Below, piece after piece: positions 9,599 through 20,100 of a DNA stretch of 64,000 nucleotides; the stretch's first letter is position 1, and the number at the start of each line of letters is the position of its first letter. Origin of the DNA: Saccharomycopsis phalli (Eukaryota > Ascomycota > Saccharomycetes > Ascoideales > Saccharomycopsidaceae); contig CP073215.1 in NCBI GenBank assembly GCA_020342235.1, positions 744,001-808,000 on the forward strand, given 5' to 3'. The translations under genes and the position numbers were made by a program. The notes beneath the pieces were generated by a model. The model was not told where the DNA came from. It did not search any database and saw nothing but the letters and a program-made list of their open reading frames with translations.

Positions 9599-11173
9599 AT
9601 GACAACCGTCCATTCAGTTGCAGTGGACAGGCTTGCAACAAACCAGCAGGGAAAGTTCACCGCCTCAAAGCTCAAGGACATATTTGCAGTGCTTATTCTC
9701 AACCTCGACCTTCGGACCCAGCCAAAACATCGCCATGGAATCTTCTCAAACCTCTCCACGACACACCACTACTCGTTCATCCCCGATGAAGCCATCAACC
9801 GCATGGTACGTCTTTCCTTGGAGATCCGCAACGCGACAATCGTCAGCAGTTTCAGCTACCAGATCAAGCCAGACTTGGCAAACAAGCTTTTGCAGCTCTT
9901 CTTCGACGCAAAACTCCTCCATTGCCCGGCTGACAGAACTAGAAACCTGCCAAAACCAATGGTTCTTGTCCAGCCTACAGCAAAGGGCGTGTGCATTCTT
10001 CAACGGTTTTTGAAAAAACACGGCTACAACAAACACAACGTCCCTTCCATCATCACCTCCCCGCTCAATTCCATGCTGCTATTTACCTTTGAACGGAGCG
10101 TCAAAACCGACAGAATCTATCTCAGCCTGTACTTGGTGGAAATACTCTTTGTCAAGGCCATGGGCAAAAAACCAGCAGTCTGGACCATGTCTCTGTCACG
10201 TGATGACGAGTTGGTGCGTGATCTTCTGGACGAGTTTGCCGACTGTGACGGGGTCGATTTCAACGTTTCTGTGACGGCTTCCGTGCCTGGAGTTTCTCCT
10301 TTTGCTCACAAGTTTTTTACCAACCCAGAGTCCGACGCCCATGTTCAGTACTATACTTCGTCCTCTGGAGTGAGGATGTTTGCCAACAAACGCCATGCCT
10401 ACGGGACATCGGCCATTTGCTTTTCAGGGAAATCGCTTCTTCAGTGGTTGATGGACTGCTGTGATGTGTTTTATCTTGATGAAGCCGTCACCGTGGCACA
10501 ATACATGCTCAAGCTCGAGTTGATTGAAGGGGTGCAAAAAAGCCACCAATTGAGTACCGACGAGCACCAATTGTACGTGGTAACACCGTTTGGGCGATCC
10601 AAGCTTGAGTGGGAACAGGAATCGGGTCTGGTGCTGCTTCTGCGCAGGAACAGAAACGGCATATGTGACCTTAAGATGGTTCAAAAGGACGCAGCGTTGC
10701 GGTACATGTTCCGCACTCATTTGGACAAGATGCAATGTGCAGAAAACTTTGATGCCTATCATTTGCTTGAAATCTTCAAGAGGGATATCAAGCGATTAGA
10801 CACGACCCAGGACGCGGGTACCTTCACCAACGTCTGTTTGTCCAACGCATACAATATATATGCGTCCTACTTGGCGAGGGGTGCGCCATATGAATTAAAT
10901 GTCTGTTCGGAGTTGAAGCTGGCTATCTCTAGCTTATTGGACGACCCGTTTAAACGTGCTTCCAACAGAGTAGAAGATACATTGCGTGAGGGAGACTTGA
11001 GCTCACCAACCACGATTCACCATCCCATTAGTGAGATTCCAAAGAATGATATTGCCATGGTGGTTGAAACGTTGCATAAAGTTAATGTGTTGTTTGACCA
11101 AGTGTCACGGCATTTGTATGAAATCATGGAGAGGGACTCTCTTCCGAAGTTTGCTGAAAAGTATAATAGATAG
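9599..11173 (+). CDS. SST2: RGS protein Sst2 (desensitises pheromone signalling)
   Basis: Sst2 is the GTPase-activating protein for the pheromone G-alpha subunit and is tethered to the receptor tail by its DEP domains. The 524-residue protein starts MTTVHSVAVDRLATNQQGKF and has a DEP-like region in the first 180 residues (AINRMVRLSLEIRNATIVSS). A clear second DEP domain follows at about 255-345 (GKSLLQWLMDCCDVFYLDEA, HQLYVVTPFGRSKLEWE). The C-terminal RGS domain (about 365-510) contains LRYMFRTHLDKMQCAENFDA and LLEIFKRDIKRLD. It is shorter than S. cerevisiae Sst2 (698), mainly through a shorter RGS insertion. It converges with GCD11. Confidence 0.85.
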   Translation: MTTVHSVAVDRLATNQQGKFTASKLKDIFAVLILNLDLRTQPKHRHGIFSNLSTTHHYSFIPDEAINRMVRLSLEIRNATIVSSFSYQIKPDLANKLLQLFFDAKLLHCPADRTRNLPKPMVLVQPTAKGVCILQRFLKKHGYNKHNVPSIITSPLNSMLLFTFERSVKTDRIYLSLYLVEILFVKAMGKKPAVWTMSLSRDDELVRDLLDEFADCDGVDFNVSVTASVPGVSPFAHKFFTNPESDAHVQYYTSSSGVRMFANKRHAYGTSAICFSGKSLLQWLMDCCDVFYLDEAVTVAQYMLKLELIEGVQKSHQLSTDEHQLYVVTPFGRSKLEWEQESGLVLLLRRNRNGICDLKMVQKDAALRYMFRTHLDKMQCAENFDAYHLLEIFKRDIKRLDTTQDAGTFTNVCLSNAYNIYASYLARGAPYELNVCSELKLAISSLLDDPFKRASNRVEDTLREGDLSSPTTIHHPISEIPKNDIAMVVETLHKVNVLFDQVSRHLYEIMERDSLPKFAEKYNR

Positions 11174-12303
11174 GGTAGTAGATGTAATCTGTGCATAGTG
11201 TTTGTAATCTTGGGAGGGTGACTCGGACATAAATGGCCTAGCTATAGCCTTGGATAAATTTATACGTTGTATGTGTTTGTAATCTGTATGAGGAAGCTCG
11301 GCAGGAATGAGGTAGTCGGGAATGAGGTAGTTGGGAAGATTATTAACTACAATATAATACTTTTTTGTCTACTGAGTCGTATCTTTCATTGGTTGATTTT
11401 GTTGCAATAAGGTGCAAATTAGATCAACTATAGAAATTCAATTTTGCTTCATTTGTGTCAAGTAACCAAGTAAATGATTATAAATTTTCCCTTTATTTGT
11501 CCAGAGTTTCTCTTTTATACCAGCACATTTTATAGTAGCACATTTTTAAATTGCAAGGTTTATAGTATCCATGCAAAGTTAAAACACAATCTTGTGCCAA
11601 GCTGAATCATGACATGATTCAATATTTGTATAAAACGGAAAATTTTAAATTGAGTTTATCCAAGTGCAAATGATTAAGAAATTGTAGCAGTAGGGCACAG
11701 CAATGTAAAATAGAAACACATTGCTCCTCCAATTCTCATTACCTTATATATTTACAAGCTCTGGTTGAAAGTTTTTTATCTTTGTAGAGTTTTCTTTTGA
11801 CAACTACATAGCCGTCCTTGGTCTTGGATGGCGAAGTATAAATCTCCTCTGGGAGTCTAGTATAGCTATAGCCTTAAATAAATAATAATATTATTATAAT
11901 GTAAAATAGATGAACGAGACACGATGGAAATGTAATTATTCATTAATATGCCGCTATACACTGAATAGTCTTACAAGTCCATACTTAAAATGAGCAAATC
12001 TATGTGAGCAGACGGAATTGAAGCAAGAGTGAACTATTCAATCAATAACCTCCATTTGCACTGCCTACAAGTCCAATTGAGACGACAAATCAAGGTAAAC
12101 GATGTAATGCAATTATTCATCAACCACCACCTACAAGTCCAAAACAGACTGTCCACCAAAACCGTTGACTACACCGAAGCAAAACATGACATGTATTGAT
12201 ACAACCCCTGAACATGATATACAAACATTTGGACATGCCTAGCACGTCTCCAGGCACACAGTACATGGTGACACACTAGCATGCCACACGCCATACTCTA
12301 TTC
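11174..12303. other. Convergent SST2-GCD11 spacer
   Basis: 1.1 kb carrying a dispersed repeat (11701-11900) and a short partial match to the same family at about 11218-11266, where CTAGCTATAGCC recurs. No coding region is visible. Confidence 0.6.
11701..11900 (-). repeat. Diverged dispersed repeat, copy D (possible LTR-type fossil)
   Basis: Shares with 57706-57917 a block of about 46 bp at roughly 90 percent identity (11837-11883), centred on GAGTCTAGTATAGCTATAGC. Weaker similarity extends for another 130 bp, including an ACTACATAG block and a GGAGCAATGTG block. Its AT-rich edge also resembles the edges of copies A and B. No internal genes are present; an old solo LTR is possible but not shown. 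Confidence 0.5.
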
Positions 12304-13866
12304 CTAGCTAATTGGCTCCAATACCGTGCCCTTGGTAATGGTGGCCCACCCAATCAACCGCCAATGGAGATCGATTCTTCTACTCAAGGCAATCTTCTCA
12401 CGGACCTCGGTACAGGCCGGTGCGGCCAACTGCAAACGGGCCATATCAGCCTTGACGGCAGTGACACGGGCTCCAATGGCGTTGGAGCCGATGTTGACCA
12501 TGAGTAACTCGTCGACATCCAACTTGCGGACCTTGGCCTGTTTCTGGACCTCGGACTTGACTCCAAGCAACCGCCGGAGGAGGAAGTAGTTGATCTCGAG
12601 GTCGACGTAGATCGATGGCAAGTGGCCCCGGGCACCAACCACCTGTCCGAGAAGCCGGTCTGCCCGACACAAGGCTGGATCGACGATGGTGCCGACACCG
12701 ATCAAGCCGCCTGGCACTGCGAATTTCAAGGAGTTTTCCTCGGCATTGAGGGAGATGACCTTGGAGAAGATCGCGCGGCACTTCATGCGGCCGTTATCGT
12801 CCTTGGTGACCAATCCAGGCCGCACTTCGATCTCGTCGCCCAACTTAAACACTCCCGACAAAATAGATCCACCAGCGACTCCGCCCTTTAGCTCGTCGAC
12901 CTCTGCGCCCGGCTTGTTCACGTCGAAGGACCGGATGACAATGAGGCGGGGCGAGGCGGAAAAGTCGCGCAACGGCACCGGGATCAGCTTCACAATAAGC
13001 TCGTTGACGGCGTCGATGTTGTACTTCAACTGTGCGGAGATCGGCACGATTGGTGCGTCGCTGGCGATTGTGCCCCGGACAAACTTCTTGATCAGCTTCT
13101 GGTGCTCAAGGGCCGAGTCCTGACGCATCAAGTCGACCTTGTTCTGCAAGATGATAATGTGCTTCAACTGCATGATCTCAATCGCCGCAAGATGCTCCGA
13201 GGTCTGTGGCTGGGGACACTCCTCGTTACCGGCAACAAGAAGCAACGCCGCATCCATCACCGCTGCTCCAGACAACATCGTACTCATGAGAATATCGTGC
13301 CCAGGACAGTCCACAAACGACACGTGTCGCACCAAATTGTACCGCGTGCCACACTTGTCGCACTTTGGGTGGATCTCCTTACTCAGCGAAAACGACTTGT
13401 AGCAGTCCGGTTCGTTGCACCCTTCACACTTGTATATCTTGGCATTGGCGTACCCCAACTTGATGGTAATGTTCCGCTCCAACTCGTTCTTGAACCGCAC
13501 CGTGTTCTTCGACGAAATCGCCTTCACCACCGTCGATTTTCCGTGCGCCACATGGCCAATCGTCCCAATATTGATGGTCGCCTGCCGGTTGATGATATCC
13601 GCCGACAACGCATCCATGCTGGCAAAATCAGGGTTGTCTGGCTGCTCCGGAAGTCCCCCGCCCTCCTCAAACTCTTTTTGTAGCCGCAACTTCTCCTCTT
13701 CCGCTTCCTTCTCGCCAAGCTCGTTGAAATCAATCTGGCTCTCCAACACAACATCCCCGCCCTCAGCGGCATCCTGTTGTGGCGACCCAGGAATAAATTC
13801 CTCCTCGGGCTCGGTGCTGCCCACGTTAATCACAAGATCTGGTGTCTGCGATTGCAAGTCAGACAT
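12304..13866 (-). CDS. GCD11: Translation initiation factor eIF2 gamma
   Basis: Gcd11 is the GTP-binding subunit of eIF2, which delivers initiator Met-tRNA to the 40S subunit. The 520-residue protein has an acidic N-terminal tail, then the G1 loop GHVAHGKST (about 104-112), the zinc knuckle CEGC/CDKC, G3 DCPGH and G4 NKVD. The two beta-barrel domains ([40 protein letters not shown]) follow, ending in [22 protein letters not shown] 13866 gives [10 protein letters not shown], like the S. cerevisiae start MSDLQDQEP; an in-frame ATG at 13902 would add 12 residues. A CTG codon at 12987-12985 (VK-x-IPVP) falls where S. cerevisiae has Thr. Confidence 0.97.
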   Translation of the reverse strand: MSDLQSQTPDLVINVGSTEPEEEFIPGSPQQDAAEGGDVVLESQIDFNELGEKEAEEEKLRLQKEFEEGGGLPEQPDNPDFASMDALSADIINRQATINIGTIGHVAHGKSTVVKAISSKNTVRFKNELERNITIKLGYANAKIYKCEGCNEPDCYKSFSLSKEIHPKCDKCGTRYNLVRHVSFVDCPGHDILMSTMLSGAAVMDAALLLVAGNEECPQPQTSEHLAAIEIMQLKHIIILQNKVDLMRQDSALEHQKLIKKFVRGTIASDAPIVPISAQLKYNIDAVNELIVKLIPVPLRDFSASPRLIVIRSFDVNKPGAEVDELKGGVAGGSILSGVFKLGDEIEVRPGLVTKDDNGRMKCRAIFSKVISLNAEENSLKFAVPGGLIGVGTIVDPALCRADRLLGQVVGARGHLPSIYVDLEINYFLLRRLLGVKSEVQKQAKVRKLDVDELLMVNIGSNAIGARVTAVKADMARLQLAAPACTEVREKIALSRRIDLHWRLIGWATITKGTVLEPIS

Positions 13867-13927
13867 TTCTGTATCAAGGTATTTTTGTCCACAATTACTC
13901 ATGAAAATTTTCGACCACTGTCAAGAT

Positions 13928-13960
13928 CACGTGTATGGAGATGGTCACGTGTATCACGTG
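13928..13960. promoter_or_regulatory. Three CACGTG sites upstream of GCD11
   Basis: Perfect palindromes at 13928-13933, 13946-13951 and 13955-13960, 62-94 bp before the GCD11 ATG, two of them read as TCACGTGTA. CACGTG is the core site of the yeast bHLH factor Cbf1, and also of Pho4; in CUG-clade yeasts Cbf1 helps control translation-machinery genes. A role here is inferred from density and position. Confidence 0.6.
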
Positions 13961-14244
13961 TGCTCAGAGTTTGTCTACACAGCGTTTGCAAACCCACACA
14001 GTCCTTGGTTCAATGATACCCGGTTATACTTGTAATTTCCGGTACCGGCCAATCACCGCACTGACTTCCATTGCACAATGTCAAGACTTGGAAGAGACCT
14101 GTTTAAATCAGTCTCACATAATTTCAGTCTTACCAAAAATGTCTTAGACCGTTTCCCCTAATTGACTCATACTGAGATCCAGCTGAGTGCAAATGACAAA
14201 CTGATTACCAAATCGATTGGCCAGTCAATTTTCCAACTGCTCCA

Positions 14245-14380
14245 GCCGGTCTTCCAACTGTGCCCAACCGGTCTTCCAACCGTGCCCAACCGGTCTTCCA
14301 ACCGGTCTTCTACCCGGCCTCCCAACCGCCCCCAGCCGACCTTCTACCCGGCCTCCCGCCCCCGGCCGCTGCCAATGAAT
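14245..14380. repeat. Pyrimidine-rich repeat of ACCGGTCTTCC units
   Basis: Imperfect units reading CAACCGGTCTTCCAACCGTG or ACCGGTCTTCTACCCGGCC recur six to seven times, drifting to GGCCTCCC and CCGACC forms. The stretch is strongly C/T-rich on the plus strand and unlike the AT-rich flanks. Confidence 0.7.
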
Positions 14381-14617
14381 TCAACCCGACTTGCAAACCC
14401 GCTTAAATTGACTCCCGGCTTAAACTGATTCCGGCTTAAACTGATTCTGCCTTAAACCGATTCCGCCCAATCCGGCAACTGGATCCACCTCCCAAATCTT
14501 CAAATCTCCACCCCCTCCAAAAATCCACAATACCAGGAATACCACTCCACCAATTACCACTGTCAGTGCCGGAAAGGGCCCTCGGGAAAGCCATGCCTCC
14601 ATCACGCGACACACACA

Positions 14618-14691
14618 TTATCATACATTTGTATGCATTATGCAACATCATCTCGGGCACCAGCCAATCACAGCGAGCGGTTGCGTTTATC
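14618..14691 (-). promoter_or_regulatory. Two GATAA motifs upstream of the ammonium permease
   Basis: TTATC at 14618-14622 and 14687-14691 (GATAA on the minus strand), about 173 and 104 bp before the ATG. Paired GATA sites are what GATA factors (Gln3/Gat1 type) use to raise ammonium permease expression when nitrogen is poor. Two short motifs in an AT-rich region can arise by chance, so support is moderate. Confidence 0.4.
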
Positions 14692-14794
14692 TAAATCCCA
14701 GCATGCTGCTATTCACCTCTGCCTACTGCAGCAACAAAATTTGCGTCCTAGTATATATTACTGCGGTTTGCCCAAAGAATGCCACTCTTCTTCA

Positions 14795-16279
14795 ATGGAA
14801 CCGATTACCCTATTTGCTAGGAACAGGCTCTGGACCAACACCTATGACCTCTCGACGACTGCATTTCTCATCACCTCGACGGCAATGCTCATTCTCATGA
14901 TCACCGGGTTGGGATTGTTGTATAGCGGCTTGCTGCGGCGTAAAAACTGTCTCAGCATGATGTTTGTGGTGCTAGCCACGACCTTTGTCGTCACGTTCCA
15001 GTGGTACTTTTGGGGGTTCTCGCTTGCGTTTTCCCGCACCGCGACCAACGGCTTCATTGGTAACCTCGACTCGTTTGGACTCAAAAACTTGTTCATCATG
15101 CTGGAGGACACAGGCAAGTTCCCGGAGCTTCTCTTTGCGTCCTTCCAAGGAATGTTCGCCTGTGTCACCATGGCAATCACCGCAGGTGCCGTGGCTGAGC
15201 GCGGCAGAATGTTCCCTTGCTTGATCTTCTCGTTTGTGTGGACCACCCTCGTGTTCTGCCCAATCGCATGCTGGATCTGGAACCCCAGCGGATGGGCTTT
15301 CAAGTACAATGCCCTCGACTATGCTGGTGGAGGTGCTGTGGAAATCGCGTCGGGTTTTGCCGGATGGGCTTATGCCATGGTGCTTGGGCCTCGTGACTTC
15401 ACCGACCCGGTGCAATCCTTCCGCCCACACAACTCGTCGCTCGTCGCCCTCTCGGGCATGCTTCTCTGGGCCTCGTGGTGTTTTTTCAACGCAGGCACCG
15501 CTCTTGAGCCAAACATGCGAGCCGTGATTGCGCTCTTCAACACCAACATCAGCGGGTGTGTGGGTGCGCTCACGTGGTGCTTCTTGGACTGGCGGCTCGA
15601 GCGCAAGTTCAGCATCATCGGCTTGACCTCGGGGCTTATTTGTGGCCTAGTGGCTGCGACTCCGTCGTCGGCGTTCATCCCAATCTGGGCGTCGGTGATC
15701 CAGGGGATTGTCACCTCAGTGGTGTGCAATTTCGCCACGGGTTTGAAGTACCTTGTTGGCGTGGACGACGCGCTAGATATATTGGCGGAGCACGGACTTG
15801 CCGGCATTGTGGGGCTTCTTTTCAACGCGTTTTTCGCCGCCGACTACATCATTGGCTTGGATGGAGTCTCGGAACACGCGGGCGGATGGTTGTCGCACAA
15901 CTACAAGCAGTTGTACATCCAGGTGGCCTTCATCTGTGCTGCCGGAGGGTACTCGTTTGTGGTCACCTACATCATCTGCCACGTCATCAATGTGATTCCA
16001 GGGTGCAAGTTACGGGCCAGCGGCGAAGCCGAGTTCAAGGGAATGGACGAGGACCAGTTGGGCGAATTTGCCTACGATTACGTGGAAGTCCGTCGCGAGT
16101 ACTTTGACTGGGGCCATCCGCCGGTGCTGGAGACTCCTAGCAACGCTAGTAAGCAGGAGAAGGAAGCTGAGGCCGAAGGACCAGTCGTGGAAGAAGTGGT
16201 GGTACAAGAACCAAAGGAGGCTGTGGTGACGGAAGTGCCGCCAGCGCCTCGGGACGTTGAAAAACAGGATGGGTTATAG
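14795..16279 (+). CDS. Ammonium permease, Mep1/Mep3 type
   Basis: A 494-residue Amt/Mep/Rh channel of the plasma membrane, taking up ammonium. About eleven membrane segments can be traced. Family signatures include GLGLLYSGLLRRKN, the pore entrance TFQWYFWGFSLAFS, ITAGAVAERGRM and DYAGGGAVEIASG. The first pore histidine is Glu (Glu183) while the second is kept (His333, in AEHGLAG). This Glu/His pair marks Mep1/Mep3-type transporters; Mep2 sensors keep His/His. The cytosolic tail is acidic and Pro/Val/Glu-rich. I start at ATG 14795 (MEPITLFARNRLW). The frame is open for 54 more codons upstream, but that part looks non-coding and contains the GATAA motifs. Confidence 0.9.
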   Translation: MEPITLFARNRLWTNTYDLSTTAFLITSTAMLILMITGLGLLYSGLLRRKNCLSMMFVVLATTFVVTFQWYFWGFSLAFSRTATNGFIGNLDSFGLKNLFIMLEDTGKFPELLFASFQGMFACVTMAITAGAVAERGRMFPCLIFSFVWTTLVFCPIACWIWNPSGWAFKYNALDYAGGGAVEIASGFAGWAYAMVLGPRDFTDPVQSFRPHNSSLVALSGMLLWASWCFFNAGTALEPNMRAVIALFNTNISGCVGALTWCFLDWRLERKFSIIGLTSGLICGLVAATPSSAFIPIWASVIQGIVTSVVCNFATGLKYLVGVDDALDILAEHGLAGIVGLLFNAFFAADYIIGLDGVSEHAGGWLSHNYKQLYIQVAFICAAGGYSFVVTYIICHVINVIPGCKLRASGEAEFKGMDEDQLGEFAYDYVEVRREYFDWGHPPVLETPSNASKQEKEAEAEGPVVEEVVVQEPKEAVVTEVPPAPRDVEKQDGL

Positions 16280-16354
16280 ATTTTATCGTTACATTAGCAT
16301 AGTGCATTTAATATTGGGTTGGTCTTGTAGTGTGGGAAGGCAATGTTTGGATTG

Positions 16355-16600
16355 AGATGAATATATTCATATTCGTTGATTATATTCGTTGATTATATTC
16401 GTTGATTATATTCGTTGATTATATTCGTTGATTATATTCATTGATTATATTCATTGACTACTTTATTGACTATTTTCGCCATTGGTTATCTTCATTTACT
16501 TTCTTCATTGACTATATTCATTTACTATCTTCATTGACTATATTCATTTACTTTCTTCATTGACTATATTCATTGATTATATTATGACTATATTCATATT
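16355..16600. repeat. 13-bp tandem repeat, then related ATTCATT repeats
   Basis: GATTATATTCGTT is repeated about six times almost perfectly (16370-16440). It then decays into alternating GACTATATTCATT and TACTTTCTTCATT units to about 16600. It lies just 3' of the ammonium permease gene. Confidence 0.85.
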
Positions 16601-17133
16601 CGTCTTCTACAATTCACTCGTATCCACTCAAGTTTTCAACATTCATTCAGCAAGCCACTTATACTAACATTCATCTTGTACTTAGCTACATTGGCAAGCC
16701 ACTTATAACATTTATTTATATTTAGCTACATTAGCAAGCCACTTAAATGAAAAAATACCAATCTCCATTTACAAAACCTAGTACAGCCATCAACCATATA
16801 ACCATACGGAATTGCATTTGCCCACGTGAATCAATTTTTTCCCGATTTCTACCGAAGCTGCATACATTTGTATACCTTGAAAAAGTAAAATCAAAACCTC
16901 CAGCATGGTGCTAAAAAACAACTAGCATCGCACTTAATTTAGCACATCCTCTAATATATTCTAATCACCGTTCGACCAATCGCCGAATCACACACGCCAA
17001 TACCCGTCCGTTGGTGTACCAAGATTAATTCGACTCGTGCAAGAAATTACCATTGTTTCAGCTCAGGCCATGCATCTGCTACAGACTTGATATTCACTTA
17101 GATCCATGACTACGCAATTATGTAATCAGACTT

Positions 17134-17148
17134 CACGTGCCGCACGTG
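17134..17148. promoter_or_regulatory. Paired CACGTG sites upstream of PRP22
   Basis: CACGTG at 17134-17139 and 17143-17148, separated by three bases and about 42-56 bp before the PRP22 ATG. The close pair suggests binding of a bHLH factor such as Cbf1 (inference). Confidence 0.55.
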
Positions 17149-17189
17149 CATGTCATCGTTGAAGTTCACTGCACAAAATTTAACATGCC

Positions 17190-20100
17190 ATGGGCGATGA
17201 GACTAGTCTAGTATTTAATGAGTTGCAAGGAATTCTTGGTGACGCTGCTGATATTTCAGTGGCGGAATTTCTTGTTTCACTTGCTGAAAATGCCGCCAGT
17301 GTGGAAAAATTCACCGCTAGTTTGGAAGAAAATGGCGCACCATTTGAATCAGCGTTTGTCAAGAAGGTATATAAAATGGTCAAGGAGACGCGGAAAATTG
17401 GATATGGAACGCAGGAGAATCGAGATGGAACTCGGGAGAATCGAAATGGAACTCGGGAGAATCGAAATGGAACTCGGGAGAATCGAAATGGAACTCGAGA
17501 GAATCGAGATATAGGATCGAGAAAGAGAGGAGCAAATGGAAATGGAAGAGACCAGCAGGAACACGAGTTTAAGAAGTATAAGGAAGATAAAGTGAATGGA
17601 GAGTCTAGGGAAAATGGATTTGCAAGTGAATCTGATGTATCTAAAAATGATTTCAGATATGGATCTAGATACGACTCTAGAAGCGATTCTAGATACGACT
17701 CTAGATACGACCCCAAAGACAATTCTAGATACAACTCCAAATACAACTCTAGGCACTCCAAATACAACTCTGATTACAACTCCACAGAAAAATTCTCGGA
17801 AGATGTCGATGAATACGGAAGAAGCATAAGCCGAAAAGACCAATACAACATACACGACTCCTCCCCTGAAATTGGAAAAATCTACCTAGGAATAGTGAAA
17901 AACATCAAAGATTTTGGCGCCTTTATCCGACTCCAGGGATTCTCAGACGGCCCATACGATGGGCTTTGTCACGTGTCTGAAATGGCAAATGTTCGCGTCG
18001 ACCACCCGAGCGATGTTATGAGCGTTGGCGAACAAGTCTACGTCAAAGTCACGGGACTCGAAGGTCGACGGATCAAATTGTCGTTCAAGAATATTGACCA
18101 GGGCAGTGGAATTGAGGAAGAAAGACCGCCGCGGTTTTCGCGGAAGACTTCGGGGCGGAAATTGACTTCTCCTGAACGATGGGAGTTGCGGCAGTTGATT
18201 GCTTCAGGTGCTATTTCAAAAGAAGACCATCCTGAGTTGGACGAGGAGTTACAGGAAAGTCGAGGCGACATCAACTTGGAGCCTGAAGAGGATGTTGATA
18301 TTGAAGTGCAGCAAAAATTGCCTGGTTTTCTTCAGGGGAAAAGCGAGGAAGTGGATAACAATGCTGCCTTGGATACATTGAAAATCGTACGGAAGCCCGA
18401 CGGAAGCATGAACCGGGCAGCTATGAACGGGTCAGAATTAGCACGGCAAATGAAGGAAAAGAAGTTGAAAGAGCTCAAGGAAAAACGGTTGAAGATGATC
18501 CAGGACAAGAAACGGAGACAAGCCGATCCCTTGGCCAAAGATCCCGAAGAAGAGTCGACGTTTCAGAGCCAGAACAAGCACGCATCCTTTGGGAAACGTA
18601 CCAACCTTCCCATGGATCAACAAAGACAGAGCTTGCCGGTTTTCGGGTTACGTGCCCGGTTCCTTGAGTTGGTGCAGGCGAACCAATTTTTGGTGATTGT
18701 GGGAGAGACTGGGTCGGGTAAGACGACGCAGCTCACGCAGTACCTCATGGAGGCCGGGTACTCCCTGGCGAAAATGGTGGGGTGTACCCAGCCACGGCGT
18801 GTGGCGGCGGTGTCGGTAGCAAAGCGTGTGGCTGAGGAAGTCGGTTGTCGGTTGGGCGATGCGGTCGGATATAGTGTCCGGTTTGATGAGCGGACTAGTC
18901 CCGGTACTCGCATCAAGTATATGACCGACGGTATGTTGCAGCGCGAAGCACTAGCCGACTTGAATATGCTGCGGTATTCTGTCATCTTGCTAGATGAAGC
19001 CCATGAGCGAACAGTTGCTACTGATGTGCTTTTTGGGTTACTCAAACAAGCTGCCCGAAACCGGCCGGACTTGAAGATCCTCGTTACTTCAGCCACTTTG
19101 GACTCGCAAAAGTTCTCGCGATACTTTGACGACTGCCCTGTGCTCAAGATCCCAGGTAGAACATTCCCGGTGGATATTATGTACACCAAGGAACCGGAAT
19201 ACGACTACTTGGCAGCGTCACTCGATACTGTGTTGCAGATCCATGTTTCAGAGCCACCAGGCGACATTTTGGTGTTTCTCACTGGCCAAGAGGAGATTGA
19301 CACTGCCTGTGAAGCGTTGTATGAGCGTACAAAGAAGTTGGGCAAATCTATTTCCGAGCTTATTATCCTTCCGGTGTACTCGTCGTTACCCTCGGAAGTG
19401 CAGTCTCGGATTTTTGAGCCGACCCCGGCTGGCTCTCGGAAATGTGTCATTGCCACCAACATCGCCGAGACTTCCATCACCATTGACGGGATTTTCTATG
19501 TGGTTGATCCCGGATTTGTGAAAATCAATGCCTATGATGCGAAACTCGGCATGGATTCGCTTGTGGTTTCGCCAATTTCACAGGCCCAGGCGAACCAGCG
19601 TGCCGGTCGTGCCGGTCGTACCGGACCGGGGAAATGCTACCGTCTCTATACCGAACATGCCTTCAACCAAGAGTTGTTACCCAACTCTGTGCCGGAAATC
19701 CAGCGATTGAACTTATGCAACACGATCCTCATGCTCAAGGCGATTGGCATCGAGGACATGTTAAAATTTGAGTTTATGGACCCGCCTCCGACAAAAACCA
19801 TGCTTGTGGCCTTGGAAGACTTGTACAATTTGTCGGCATTGGATGATGCAGGAAAGCTCACAAAGTTGGGCCGAAAGATGGCCGACTTTCCGATGGATCC
19901 AAGTCTTTCAAAGTGTCTTATTTCGTCGGTGGAGCTCAAGTGTTCGGACGATCTCATTACGATTGTCGCCATGCTTTCGGTACCCTCGGTTTTCTACCGG
20001 CCCAAGAACCGGCAGCAACAGGCCGACTTGAAAAAGGCCAAGTTCAACAGCACCACAGGAGACCATATTACACTTTTGAACACGTACAACAAATGGCAGC

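Larger units (their letters stand above)
13867..14794. other. Divergent GCD11-ammonium permease promoter region
   Basis: 928 bp between the divergent starts. On the GCD11 side are three CACGTG sites, in the middle a cytosine-rich repeat of ACCGGTCTTCC units, and on the permease side two GATAA motifs; each is listed separately. A frame in phase with the permease is open from ATG 14633 but has no family similarity. Confidence 0.6.
16280..17189. other. Permease-PRP22 spacer
   Basis: 0.9 kb, AT-rich. It holds a tandem repeat (16355-16600), a second loose repetition of GCAAGCCACTTAT near 16650-16745, and two CACGTG sites close to PRP22. No gene seen. Confidence 0.6.

Noticed and set aside
12326-13683. 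Long plus-strand frames opposite GCD11
   Set aside because: They are shadows of the biased GCD11 codons; the minus strand encodes a complete eIF2 gamma.
14633-14794. 54-codon extension of the ammonium permease from ATG 14633
   Set aside because: Composition is unlike a permease N-terminus, and the region holds GATAA sites; Mep proteins begin shortly before the first membrane segment.
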